A stretch of 5,570 nucleotides of DNA from an uncultured Eubacteriales bacterium (GTDB taxonomy: Bacteria; Bacillota; Clostridia; Lachnospirales; Lachnospiraceae): NCBI GenBank assembly GCA_900313855.1, contig OMSZ01000345.1, forward strand, positions 1-5,570, written 5' to 3'. The translations under genes were made by a program, and so were the position numbers. Shown here in pieces: positions 1-5,565 of this stretch (position 1 is its first letter; the number at the start of each line of letters is the position of its first letter). The notes below the pieces were generated by a model, which was not told the origin of the DNA, ran no database searches, and saw only the letters and a program-made list of their open reading frames with translations.

Positions 1-177
1 CACCGGCAATCCATAGATATCCTTTACTATACTGTCAGTGATAACAGCGAACTTACGAATACCTCCGACAAGTCCGCCTTTAATATCTTCTATCAATTTC
101 CCAACAAGCTCATATCCTATCTCTATATCATAGCTGTCATCAACAACCCTTTTAAGTTCAACATGAAAACTGCTCAT
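1..177 (-). CDS. aroB: 3-dehydroquinate synthase, N-terminal fragment (runs off the window)
   Basis: Only the first 59 codons are in the window. The fragment begins MSSFHVELKRVV, continues with a VDDSYDIEIG segment and ends in AVITDSIVKDIYG. A V.L.R.VDDSYDI.IG start followed by a strand ending in ITDS.V...YG is how the NAD-binding N-terminal domain begins in one branch of the AroB family. AroB converts DAHP to 3-dehydroquinate, the second step of the shikimate pathway, in the cytoplasm, using NAD+ and a divalent metal. The metal-binding and catalytic residues lie further on and cannot be checked here. The start is supported by a GGGAG ribosome binding site at 186-190, 8 bases before the ATG. 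The gene has its own likely promoter in the 78-base gap after sigF, so it is probably a separate unit, although read-through from spoIIA is possible because no terminator is visible. An AroB-like sugar-phosphate cyclase of another specificity cannot be excluded from 59 residues. Confidence 0.72.
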   Translation of the reverse strand, partial: MSSFHVELKRVVDDSYDIEIGYELVGKLIEDIKGGLVGGIRKFAVITDSIVKDIYGLPV

Positions 178-211
178 TTTACACACTCCCAATTATATAA
201 TAATCCTTCAA

Positions 212-240
212 AGTATATCATAAGCAGCAATAATAAACAA
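212..240 (-). promoter_or_regulatory. Probable housekeeping-sigma promoter for aroB
   Basis: On the minus strand a TTGTTT -35 element (235-240) is separated by exactly 17 bases from a TATACT -10 element (212-217). The -10 is preceded by TGA (218-220), giving the extended -10 pattern TGnTATACT. Transcription would start near position 205, leaving a leader of about 28 bases that contains the GGGAG ribosome binding site of aroB. The -35 matches the consensus at only three positions, which the extended -10 could compensate. It lies between the sigF stop and the aroB start. Confidence 0.6.
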
Positions 241-255
241 GTTTTGCATCAGACA

Positions 256-975
256 TTAACTATAATACCTTGTTCTCATTTTCTGTAATATCTTTTTTTC
301 CATCCTGCTCACCTGCACCTGTGATATTCCTATCTCATCTGCTATTTCCGATTGTGTTTTATTATCAAAATATCTAAGCTTTATAATCTTACTTTCAACA
401 TCCTTTAATTCCGATAGCAATTCGTTGATCACAACACGATTTAGGACCTGCTCATGCTCATCCCTTGCATCTGCCAGCTTGTCCTCAATACATATTTCAT
501 TACCGTCATTTTGGTATAGTGTTTTATTAATTGATTCAACATCAACATTCGCCTCTAGTGATGCGACAATCTCCTCAACTTCTATATTAAGTATCTTTGA
601 AATATCTTCTATACCCGGTTCTATTCCAGTGCTGTTCATTATCTGTTCTCTTACTCTGCCCACCTTATATGCAATTTCTTTAAGACTGCGGCTCACTTTT
701 ATTATACCGTCATCCCTAAGATACCGTTTTATTTCTCCGGCTATCATCGGTACCGCATATGTAGAAAACTTAACATCATAAGAAAGATCAAATTTATCTA
801 TACATTTCATAAGTCCTATGCAGCCTATCTGATAAAGGTCATCTAATTCAAGCCCTCTCCCGATGAATCTTCTAGCTACTGACCACACAAGTCCCAGATT
901 GTCTTTTACCATTTTTTCTTTCGCTTCCTCGTCACCATCTTTTGCAAGCTTTAATAATTCTAAAGTCTTGTCCAT
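256..975 (-). CDS. sigF: RNA polymerase sporulation sigma factor SigF (SpoIIAC)
   Basis: This 239-residue protein is the first forespore-specific sigma factor, which redirects RNA polymerase just after asymmetric division. Sigma region 2 spans about residues 20-90 and shows NLGLVWSVARRF, DDLYQIGCIGLMK, DKFDLSYDVKFSTYAVPMI and GEIKRYLRDDG, the core-binding and -10-recognition helices. The linker reads IKVSRSLKE (92-100). Region 4.2, the -35-binding helix-turn-helix, is at about 206-234 and contains TQSEIADEIGISQVQVSRME. The length is close to that of Bacillus SigF (about 255), with a shorter N-terminus. Its place directly after spoIIAB separates it from the similar SigG. The GGAGG ribosome binding site (980-984) sits in the 10-base gap after spoIIAB, only 4 bases from the ATG, which is slightly tight. 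Activity is held by SpoIIAB and released by SpoIIAA. Confidence 0.95.
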   Translation of the reverse strand: MDKTLELLKLAKDGDEEAKEKMVKDNLGLVWSVARRFIGRGLELDDLYQIGCIGLMKCIDKFDLSYDVKFSTYAVPMIAGEIKRYLRDDGIIKVSRSLKEIAYKVGRVREQIMNSTGIEPGIEDISKILNIEVEEIVASLEANVDVESINKTLYQNDGNEICIEDKLADARDEHEQVLNRVVINELLSELKDVESKIIKLRYFDNKTQSEIADEIGISQVQVSRMEKKILQKMRTRYYS

Positions 976-985
976 GACGCCTCCA

Positions 986-1444
986 CTAATCTAATTCTTT
1001 ATCCCAATTATCATCCTCTTTGCCAATAACCTTTCTCATAGTAATAATTGTTCCTTCACCCGGATTTGATTCCACGGATAATTCATCCATAAATGCTTCC
1101 ATAAAAGCAAAACCCATACCGGATCGTTCCAACTCAGGCTTTGATGTATACATTGGTTCCATTGCCTTTTCTATATTGTCGATCCCGATTCCATTATCAG
1201 TCACAACAATTGTGACTTCATCCCCATCAATACTTACATCTATTTTTATTCTCCCTATTTGATTCTCATATCCATGTATAATTGAATTAGTTACAGCTTC
1301 CGATACCGCTGTTTTAATATCAGAAATCTCAACAAGTGTAGGATCCAGTCTTGCAACAAAGGCAGCAACCACCACCCTGGCAAAGCTTTCATTCTTTGAT
1401 ATGCTGTCAAACTCAACTGTCATATTACTATTTTTATTATTCAT
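986..1444 (-). CDS. spoIIAB: Anti-sigma F factor / serine kinase SpoIIAB
   Basis: This 152-residue GHKL-type protein binds SigF to block it and, using ATP, phosphorylates SpoIIAA. The Bergerat ATP-binding fold is complete. The N box at about 49-59 reads EAVTNSIIHGY, with the expected general base E49 and magnesium ligand N53. The G1 box is DNGIGI (83-88). The ATP lid and G2 box lie in PELERSGMGF (103-112). The N-terminal NESFAR segment (18-23) contains R23, matching an arginine in Bacillus SpoIIAB known to contact SigF. The open frame extends 17 codons further upstream, to 1495. I place the start at the ATG at 1444 because a GAGGAGA ribosome binding site lies 7 bases before it and because this gives the family's usual length (146 in Bacillus). 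It is 61 bases after spoIIAA and 10 bases before sigF, in one operon. Confidence 0.95.
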   Translation of the reverse strand: MNNKNSNMTVEFDSISKNESFARVVVAAFVARLDPTLVEISDIKTAVSEAVTNSIIHGYENQIGRIKIDVSIDGDEVTIVVTDNGIGIDNIEKAMEPMYTSKPELERSGMGFAFMEAFMDELSVESNPGEGTIITMRKVIGKEDDNWDKELD

Positions 1445-1450
1445 GTCTTT

Positions 1451-1457
1451 TCTCCTC
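1451..1457 (-). promoter_or_regulatory. Ribosome binding site that decides the spoIIAB start
   Basis: GAGGAGA on the minus strand, 7 bases before the ATG at 1444. The upstream in-frame ATGs (1495 and 1465) lack a comparable site. This supports the shorter, family-length protein. Confidence 0.85.
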
Positions 1458-1505
1458 TTCAACATATTTTTACCAGTAATCAAATTTATCTGCATTTAAT
1501 TTTCA

Positions 1506-1850
1506 TTATTCTTTAATCATCTCCATAGCTGTACTTATATCCTCAGCCCTTATCGCAACGCGATACAATCCGGATATTTCAAGTATTCTTTCCATTTTCT
1601 TTCCGATATTAACAAGATACACATTTCCTTTAAGATATCTTACTTCCCTGTATCTCCCCATTATAAGTCCGATGCCCGAACTATCCATAAAGCTTGTCTT
1701 TCCATAATCAAAGATCACATTTCTTACTCTTTTTCCTATAAAAAGGTCATCAGTAGCATTTCTCACCTCACCCACCGTATGGTGATCCAACTCCTCAGGC
1801 AGATGAATAATTAAGGTCTCACCCATAAGCTCATGCAAATCTTTTTCCAT
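1506..1850 (-). CDS. spoIIAA: Anti-sigma F factor antagonist SpoIIAA
   Basis: This 114-residue STAS-domain protein is the anti-anti-sigma factor of the SigF partner switch. When unphosphorylated it attacks the SpoIIAB-SigF complex and frees SigF; SpoIIAB-ADP then holds it. The signature is clear: PEELDHHTV (18-26) on the second strand and FMDSSGIGLIMGRY (54-67). In the latter, S57, following D56, corresponds to the phosphorylated serine 58 of Bacillus SpoIIAA, which is dephosphorylated by SpoIIE. The open frame runs 24 codons further upstream, to 1922, but that stretch (a run of isoleucines and lysines) does not belong to the family. The ATG at 1850 has an AAGGA site 7 bases upstream and gives the expected length (117 in Bacillus). 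It is the first gene of the spoIIA operon. The terminator upstream at 1938-1975 means its promoter must lie in the short interval 1851-1937 unless there is read-through. Confidence 0.94.
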   Translation of the reverse strand: MEKDLHELMGETLIIHLPEELDHHTVGEVRNATDDLFIGKRVRNVIFDYGKTSFMDSSGIGLIMGRYREVRYLKGNVYLVNIGKKMERILEISGLYRVAIRAEDISTAMEMIKE

Positions 1851-1857
1851 TTTTCTT

Positions 1858-1862
1858 TCCTT
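1858..1862 (-). promoter_or_regulatory. Ribosome binding site that decides the spoIIAA start
   Basis: AAGGA on the minus strand, within AAGGAAAG, 7 bases before the ATG at 1850. It favours the 114-residue protein over the 138-codon open frame. Confidence 0.8.
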
Positions 1863-1863
1863 C

Positions 1864-1893
1864 ACTTTCTTTATAATAATTATAATTGCCTGC
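1864..1893 (-). promoter_or_regulatory. Weak candidate SigH-type promoter for spoIIA
   Basis: In Bacillus and clostridia spoIIA is transcribed by SigH RNA polymerase (-35 about RnAGGAwww, 11-12 bases, -10 about RnnGAATww). Here GCAGGCAAT (1885-1893) is followed, after 12 bases, by AAAGAAAGT (1864-1872). The spacing fits, but each core has one mismatch (C for A, and GAAA for GAAT). A TATAAT at 1879-1884 lies between them but has no convincing -35 at 16-18 bases. The promoter should lie in this interval; this exact placement is tentative. I saw no exact Spo0A box (TGnCGAA). Confidence 0.25.
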
Positions 1894-1937
1894 ATATTAT
1901 CTATGGACAACAAGCAGAACAACTAATATCGCAAAAC

Positions 1938-1975
1938 AAAAAAAGAAACAGTCCGACCAACTTCAAACTGTTTCT
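1938..1975 (-). terminator. Intrinsic terminator closing the queF-folC-TPR operon
   Basis: On the minus strand the arms 1975-1963 and 1956-1944 form a 13-pair stem beginning AGAAACAGT and ending ACTGTTTCT. It includes two G-U pairs and has a 6-base loop (AGTTGG). A run of seven Ts (1944-1938) follows, then TTTT after one G. A further G-U and A-T pairs can extend the base of the stem. It lies about 117 bases after the TPR gene stop and 88 bases before spoIIAA, so it insulates the sporulation operon from the upstream unit. Confidence 0.85.
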
Positions 1976-1991
1976 CTTTCGTATATCAATA

Positions 1992-2090
1992 TTAACTACA
2001 GTCAAATTACATATTCAACCATTCAATTATTAACCACAGTTAAATTATCCATCTCATTCAATCAGATAAAATATTAACCTCGGTTAATAT
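1992..2090. repeat. Three TTAAC-N4-GTTAA dyads in a degenerate tandem array
   Basis: Three 14-base inverted repeats occur at 1992-2005 (TTAACTACAGTCAA, one arm base off), 2030-2043 (TTAACCACAGTTAA) and 2074-2087 (TTAACCTCGGTTAA). Start-to-start spacing is 38 and 44 bases. The third is the core of a perfect palindrome with 9-base arms (2071-2079 and 2082-2090) that ends one base from the TPR gene stop codon. The intervening sequence is also partly repeated: CATTCAAT occurs at 2020-2027 and again at 2055-2062, so the array looks like about 2.4 copies of a 38-44 base unit. Such an array could be a set of binding sites for one dimeric DNA-binding protein. I do not recognise the regulator. Confidence 0.6.
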
Positions 2091-2091
2091 A

Positions 2092-3423
2092 TCATTCCGA
2101 AATATAATCTGATATATCATCCAAATGACTGCTTTCAGGATAATTCTCCTTAAGTGTCAAAAATGCCGACTTTGCATTCTTTTCATCATGATCATCAAGA
2201 TAAGCCATACCTATATAGTAATAAGCCTCCTCGCCCTCATGAATCTCCAATGCAACATTGCATAAAGATATGGCCTGCTTATACTGCCCGGCTTCAATCT
2301 GCTTTGCAGCTTCTGCGACAAGCGCATCATAGGTTGAATTAGGCACACTGTTTTTAATAACTAAGAAGGATTCCTGTCTTTCCTCTGTCTGTGCCTGCTT
2401 TTCATCATCCTTTGCATTAAATGCCTCAATCTGAGCATTAAGATCATCTATCTGCTTATTAAGATCATTAATCTCAACATTCTTAGATGAGATCTGCTCA
2501 CTATAATCAAGCTTAATTTCTCTGTTCTTCTGATTAACCGAATTAAGCTTTGTAGGAAGAACCAATAACCAGAAGGCCAGGATTCCTATAACAAGTCCCA
2601 CAGCCACATACACCAGATTGAACTTATTATTATTAAGCTCCTGAAAAGCTCCAACCTCTACATCCGGATCATCAAGATCATCAATATTAGCTATTCCCTG
2701 TTCGACAAAGGTCTGAAGATCGGATTTGTACTGATCATCATCATTATATGCCTCATCAGGATTAATCCTCTTGCTGCTCTCCTTCATCTCAATAATGTCT
2801 CTTGGAGCAACTCCCATTTCAGACAGGTATTTCACTGCAAGGGTATTATTCTTATCAATCCGAAGAACTCTCTTAAGGGCTTTCTTCGCTTTATCCTGAT
2901 TACCGTTATCCATATACAATAATGCCAAAAGCAGATAACCTTTAACAAAGTGAGGATAACTTGATAGTATTCTTTTCATCTGAATGAAGGCCAGATCTTT
3001 TGTCCCTTGCTTAGCATGATTCAACGCCTGATTAAATTGCTTTGCAAGCTGATTGGCTTCCTCTAACTTGACAGGATCCGATTGAATCTCATCAAGATAC
3101 CGTGAAGCAACATTATTCTCCGGAAGATAATTACTGCTGATAACCCATTGCATCAACCCGGAAACAACTTCACCCATTTCATAATAAATCAAACCTAATA
3201 AATTTCTTGCATTGATATTCTGCTTGTTATACTTAAGCGATAAATTCAATGCATCAATAGCACCGGTAAGATCCCTGACACATGCTCTATCCAAGCCTAA
3301 ATTATAATAATAATTAGACGTATTAAATGCCTTAGCTAACAGATCATAGCTCATATGGCAACGGCTACAGTGTCCGTTCTCTAATACGGGTGCTCCACAA
3401 TTCAAACACACCATATTATTCAT
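2092..3423 (-). CDS. Uncharacterised zinc-ribbon, TPR-like, single-pass membrane protein
   Basis: This 443-residue protein is of unknown function. In order: a short zinc ribbon at 6-22, with C6/C9 and C19/C22 as two CxxC pairs; TPR-like helical pairs at about 37-100 and 126-200 (for example GYLLLALLYMDNGNQDKAKKA within 162-182); an acidic linker at about 222-262; one membrane segment at about 269-290; a coiled coil at about 297-336 with an I/L heptad pattern in NDLNKQIDDLNAQIEAF; and a second TPR pair at about 366-436. TPR and coiled-coil segments suggest a scaffold that assembles partners on both sides of the membrane. Topology is unclear: a zinc ribbon favours a cytoplasmic N-terminus, but lysine and arginine follow the membrane segment. 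The start at 3423 has an AAAGG site 11 bases upstream; the ATG three codons later is an alternative. It is the last gene of the queF operon, 4 bases after the small gene and just ahead of spoIIA, but no sequence feature ties it to sporulation. Confidence 0.85.
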   Translation of the reverse strand: MNNMVCLNCGAPVLENGHCSRCHMSYDLLAKAFNTSNYYYNLGLDRACVRDLTGAIDALNLSLKYNKQNINARNLLGLIYYEMGEVVSGLMQWVISSNYLPENNVASRYLDEIQSDPVKLEEANQLAKQFNQALNHAKQGTKDLAFIQMKRILSSYPHFVKGYLLLALLYMDNGNQDKAKKALKRVLRIDKNNTLAVKYLSEMGVAPRDIIEMKESSKRINPDEAYNDDDQYKSDLQTFVEQGIANIDDLDDPDVEVGAFQELNNNKFNLVYVAVGLVIGILAFWLLVLPTKLNSVNQKNREIKLDYSEQISSKNVEINDLNKQIDDLNAQIEAFNAKDDEKQAQTEERQESFLVIKNSVPNSTYDALVAEAAKQIEAGQYKQAISLCNVALEIHEGEEAYYYIGMAYLDDHDEKNAKSAFLTLKENYPESSHLDDISDYISE

Positions 3424-3427
3424 CGCC

Positions 3428-3577
3428 TTATTCGCCTTTCTCGCCCTTGATCTGTTGTAACATCTCCTCTAATACATCCGTAATATCCTTAACATCATTA
3501 TGATATATCGCATCCTCTGCCTGAGCAAGCTCTAAGCAGGGCTTAAACTTTCTTACTTCTTCGTCAAAATTAATCAT
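3428..3577 (-). CDS. Small conserved-looking protein of 49 residues, function unknown
   Basis: This short gene begins MINFDEEVRKFKPCLELAQ and ends QQIKGEKGE. It is predicted to be soluble, acidic and almost wholly helical, with no signal peptide or membrane segment and a single cysteine (C14). I do not recognise a family. The case for its being real rests on context. Its ATG is 2 bases after the folC stop. A GGGAG ribosome binding site (3585-3589) lies 7 bases upstream, inside the end of folC. Its stop is 4 bases before the next gene, so the whole gap between folC and the TPR gene is filled. That arrangement suggests translational coupling on one mRNA. The helical, charged character would suit a small partner of the TPR protein encoded next, but that is only inference. 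Confidence 0.8.
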   Translation of the reverse strand: MINFDEEVRKFKPCLELAQAEDAIYHNDVKDITDVLEEMLQQIKGEKGE

Positions 3578-3579
3578 TT

Positions 3580-4917
3580 CTATACTCCCAAAATATTCAG
3601 GAGGTCACCTACCAGATATAAAGACCCAACACAAAACAATAACCGATCCTCAACATGGGCTTTCGCATATTCAAAGCCCGTCCTTATATCATCAAAGGCA
3701 GTGATCTCACTGACCGATAAATGTCTAAATACTTCTTTGAATGTACTTTCAACTACATCTAATTCCGCCGAACGATCACTACTATATCTTACAAGTATGA
3801 TCTCATCAAAATCTATACGGCCCAAATGCTCTATCATCCTTTTGTAATCTTTATCCTTAGATACAGCGAATAAAAGTACTTTTTGTTCATCCGGGAACAA
3901 CACCTCTAAAGTGTGGCAAAACGCTTTGATCGCTTCCTCATTATGAGCGCCGTCCACATATATACGATCCGCTACACATTGCATTCTTCCGGGCCACGTC
4001 ATATTATACAGGCCACTGCAGATCTTATCCAAATCTATATGTATGAAATCACGACTGATAACATCATGTGATATGTCGTGATCTTTGATCATATCCCATA
4101 GCAGCTCATAAGCTCTTACAGCCAGAACCGCATTCTCAATCTGATATAATGCAGTTTTCTTTATCTGCAAACTATCATACCTATAATAAACACTTTGAAA
4201 AGAAAAATCAATGGTTTTTTTTGTTATTTTCAATAAATTGTACTGTTTTTTTTCGACAAGATGTAGAATCGCACCTGTTTTTTCACAATACTTTGCTATC
4301 ACTCCTGTCGCAGCATCCTTTCTGTCAAAGAAAACGACCGGTACATCTTTTTTGATTATACCTGCTTTTTCAGAAGCAATCTCTTCAAGAGTATTGCCCA
4401 GATACTGCATATGATCCATTCCTACAGAGGTAATGATGCACAATATAGGATCAACAACATTAGTTGCATCAAGCCTGCCGCCCATACCTGTTTCAAATAT
4501 AGCATAATCAACTTTTTTTCTCCGAAAATACAAAGTACTCATGAGGAAAACAAACTCGAAAAAAGAAGGATGTGAAATCCCTCTTTTTTCTGCCAATTCA
4601 ATGTACTCCATAACCTCACAAAATATCTCTGTAAATTCGTCATCTGCTATAAGAGTATCATTAACCCGTATACGCTCATTTAAGCGAATCAAATGCGGTG
4701 AGGTAAATATTCCTACCCTTTTACTCTTTTCTTTCAAAATTGATGCCAAATACGAGCATGTAGAGCCCTTTCCATTGGTACCAGCCACATGTATCACCGG
4801 ATAACTTCTCTCAGGATGATCCATAATAGATAATATTCTATTCAGATTATCTGTTCCAAGCTTATCAGCAAACTTTGGTATTGATAATATATAATCTACG
4901 CACTCATTATAAGTCAT
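3580..4917 (-). CDS. folC: Bifunctional folylpolyglutamate synthase / dihydrofolate synthase
   Basis: FolC adds glutamate to dihydropteroate and/or to reduced folates using ATP, in the cytoplasm. At 445 residues it has the usual length (about 430 in Bacillus). Motifs in order: P-loop GTNGKGS (46-52); TSPHL (72-76) followed by LNERIRV, the omega-loop region; PSFFEFVF (117-124); FETGMGGRLDATN (141-153); SVGMDHMQYLG (164-174) with the metal-binding histidine H169; SEKAGIIK (182-189), whose K184 matches the lysine that is carbamylated in the Lactobacillus enzyme; WPGR (308-311); DGAHN (322-326) in the C-terminal domain; and a closing GSLYLVGD (431-438). These fit the Mur-ligase-like family. Whether it has both activities or only polyglutamylation cannot be read from sequence. 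The start has a GGAAGG site 8 bases upstream (4926-4931), in the 15-base gap after queF. The C-terminus carries the ribosome binding site of the following small gene. Two A8 tracts and a terminator-like hairpin inside the gene are noted separately. Confidence 0.95.
   Translation of the reverse strand: MTYNECVDYILSIPKFADKLGTDNLNRILSIMDHPERSYPVIHVAGTNGKGSTCSYLASILKEKSKRVGIFTSPHLIRLNERIRVNDTLIADDEFTEIFCEVMEYIELAEKRGISHPSFFEFVFLMSTLYFRRKKVDYAIFETGMGGRLDATNVVDPILCIITSVGMDHMQYLGNTLEEIASEKAGIIKKDVPVVFFDRKDAATGVIAKYCEKTGAILHLVEKKQYNLLKITKKTIDFSFQSVYYRYDSLQIKKTALYQIENAVLAVRAYELLWDMIKDHDISHDVISRDFIHIDLDKICSGLYNMTWPGRMQCVADRIYVDGAHNEEAIKAFCHTLEVLFPDEQKVLLFAVSKDKDYKRMIEHLGRIDFDEIILVRYSSDRSAELDVVESTFKEVFRHLSVSEITAFDDIRTGFEYAKAHVEDRLLFCVGSLYLVGDLLNILGV
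3585..3589 (-). promoter_or_regulatory. Ribosome binding site of the small gene, inside the end of folC
   Basis: GGGAG on the minus strand, 7 bases before the ATG at 3577 and overlapping the last codons of folC. It is the main evidence that the 49-residue frame is translated. Confidence 0.75.
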
Positions 4918-4932
4918 CGCTAAAACCTTCCA

Positions 4933-5430
4933 CTATCTGTTATCAATCTTTTCAGGATATAGATCATGATTGCTTAACCTGTTCCAGGCAACCTCTTCCC
5001 ACTTTGTTCCTTTTTTACCATAATTGCAATACGGATCTATCGAGATACCTCCTCTCGGTGTGAATTTGCCCCACACCTCAATGTATTTCGGATCCATTAA
5101 TCTGATAAGATCCTTCATGATAATATTCACGCAATCCTCATGAAAATCACCATGATTTCTGAAGCTGAAAAGATAAAGCTTCAACGACTTTGATTCAACC
5201 ATCCGTTCATCCGGAACATAAGAAATATAGATAGTAGCAAAATCCGGCTGACCGGTTATCGGACAAAGTGAAGTAAATTCAGGACAGTTAAACTTTACAA
5301 AATAATCATTGTCCGGATGTTTGTTAATAAATGTTTCCAAAACCTCAGGCGCATAATCCGACCTGTATTCCACACTCTTATTCCCTAACAATGTAATATC
5401 TTTAACTTCTTCTTCATTTCTTCCGCTCAT
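4933..5430 (-). CDS. queF: NADPH-dependent preQ0 reductase (7-cyano-7-deazaguanine reductase)
   Basis: QueF reduces the nitrile of 7-cyano-7-deazaguanine (preQ0) to the aminomethyl group of preQ1, the last free-base step before queuosine is built in tRNA. The protein belongs to the short, unimodular, Bacillus-type class of the tunnelling fold. The catalytic cysteine is C56 in [14 protein letters not shown] and the catalytic aspartate is D63. The NADPH-binding motif is ESKSLK (79-84). The substrate-binding HE pair is H97-E98 in [10 protein letters not shown]. The C-terminus ends [12 protein letters not shown], as in Bacillus. The open frame begins at 5463, but the ATG at 5430 gives exactly the 165 residues of Bacillus QueF and has a GGAG site 8 bases upstream. 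It is the first recognised gene of the operon, 15 bases before folC. I see no preQ1 riboswitch in the 107 bases upstream that are in the window. Confidence 0.96.
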   Translation of the reverse strand: MSGRNEEEVKDITLLGNKSVEYRSDYAPEVLETFINKHPDNDYFVKFNCPEFTSLCPITGQPDFATIYISYVPDERMVESKSLKLYLFSFRNHGDFHEDCVNIIMKDLIRLMDPKYIEVWGKFTPRGGISIDPYCNYGKKGTKWEEVAWNRLSNHDLYPEKIDNR

Positions 5431-5438
5431 TATATCAT

Positions 5439-5442
5439 CTCC
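5439..5442 (-). promoter_or_regulatory. Ribosome binding site that decides the queF start
   Basis: GGAG on the minus strand, 8 bases before the ATG at 5430. The alternative ATG at 5463 is preceded only by a G-rich run directly against the start codon, which is a poor site. Confidence 0.8.
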
Positions 5443-5488
5443 ATTGTCTATAATAGTTTTCATGCCCCCAAGAACCAGCTTCGCGTGT

Positions 5489-5510
5489 CAAGACTCGCTC
5501 GCGAGTCTTG
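5489..5510. repeat. Perfect 10-base inverted repeat (hairpin 1) upstream of queF
   Basis: CAAGACTCGC (5489-5498) and GCGAGTCTTG (5501-5510) are exact inverted copies separated by two bases. In RNA this gives a 9-pair stem with a 4-base loop. Flanking CGCG at 5482-5485 and 5511-5514 could add four more pairs across a 3-base bulge. No T-run follows on either strand, so it is not a standard intrinsic terminator. It lies in a GC-rich patch unlike the rest of the window. Confidence 0.8.
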
Positions 5511-5511
5511 C

Positions 5512-5565
5512 GCGCCGGATTCGGGTCTGCTTTAGCAGACTCACTTCCTATTCGAATCCGTGCGC
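5512..5565. repeat. Long two-tier inverted repeat (hairpin 2) upstream of queF
   Basis: The outer arms CGGATTCG (5516-5523) and CGAATCCG (5553-5560) pair perfectly over 8 bases. GCGC (5512-5515) with GCGC (5562-5565) extends the stem past one bulged base. Inside sits a second stem, GTCTGC (5525-5530) with GCAGAC (5535-5540), closed by a 4-base loop. A 12-base unpaired strand (5541-5552) lies on one side and one base on the other. This looks like a folded RNA or a dispersed palindromic repeat. No function is recognised. Confidence 0.75.

Noticed and set aside
425..781. Plus-strand open frame opposite sigF, and similar frames opposite spoIIAB, folC and queF
   Set aside because: They lie antisense to well-supported genes, are Ser/Ile-rich as expected of shadow frames, and have no family resemblance or clear ribosome binding sites.
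1199..1217. Perfect 8-base inverted repeat (AGTCACAA, 3 bases, TTGTGACT) inside spoIIAB
   Set aside because: It encodes a VT-IV-VT residue pattern in a conserved strand of the ATP-binding fold, which produces the symmetry by itself.
1445..1495. N-terminal extension of spoIIAB starting at 1495
   Set aside because: It has no good ribosome binding site, lies outside the family alignment, and a strong GAGGAGA site supports the start at 1444.
1851..1922. N-terminal extension of spoIIAA starting at 1922
   Set aside because: It encodes a low-complexity run of isoleucines and lysines absent from the family and overlaps the expected promoter interval. The ATG at 1850 has a suitable ribosome binding site.
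4215..4253. Two A8 tracts on the coding strand of folC (4215-4222 and 4246-4253) as slippage or phase-variation sites
   Set aside because: Both encode Lys-Lys in frame in an AT-rich genome, the frame is intact on both sides, and eight bases is short for phase variation.
5486..5491. Perfect TTGACA -35 hexamer on the minus strand ahead of queF
   Set aside because: At the 16-18 base spacing the sequence is a G-rich run with no -10 resemblance. The hexamer is part of a hairpin arm and its flank, so it is probably coincidental.
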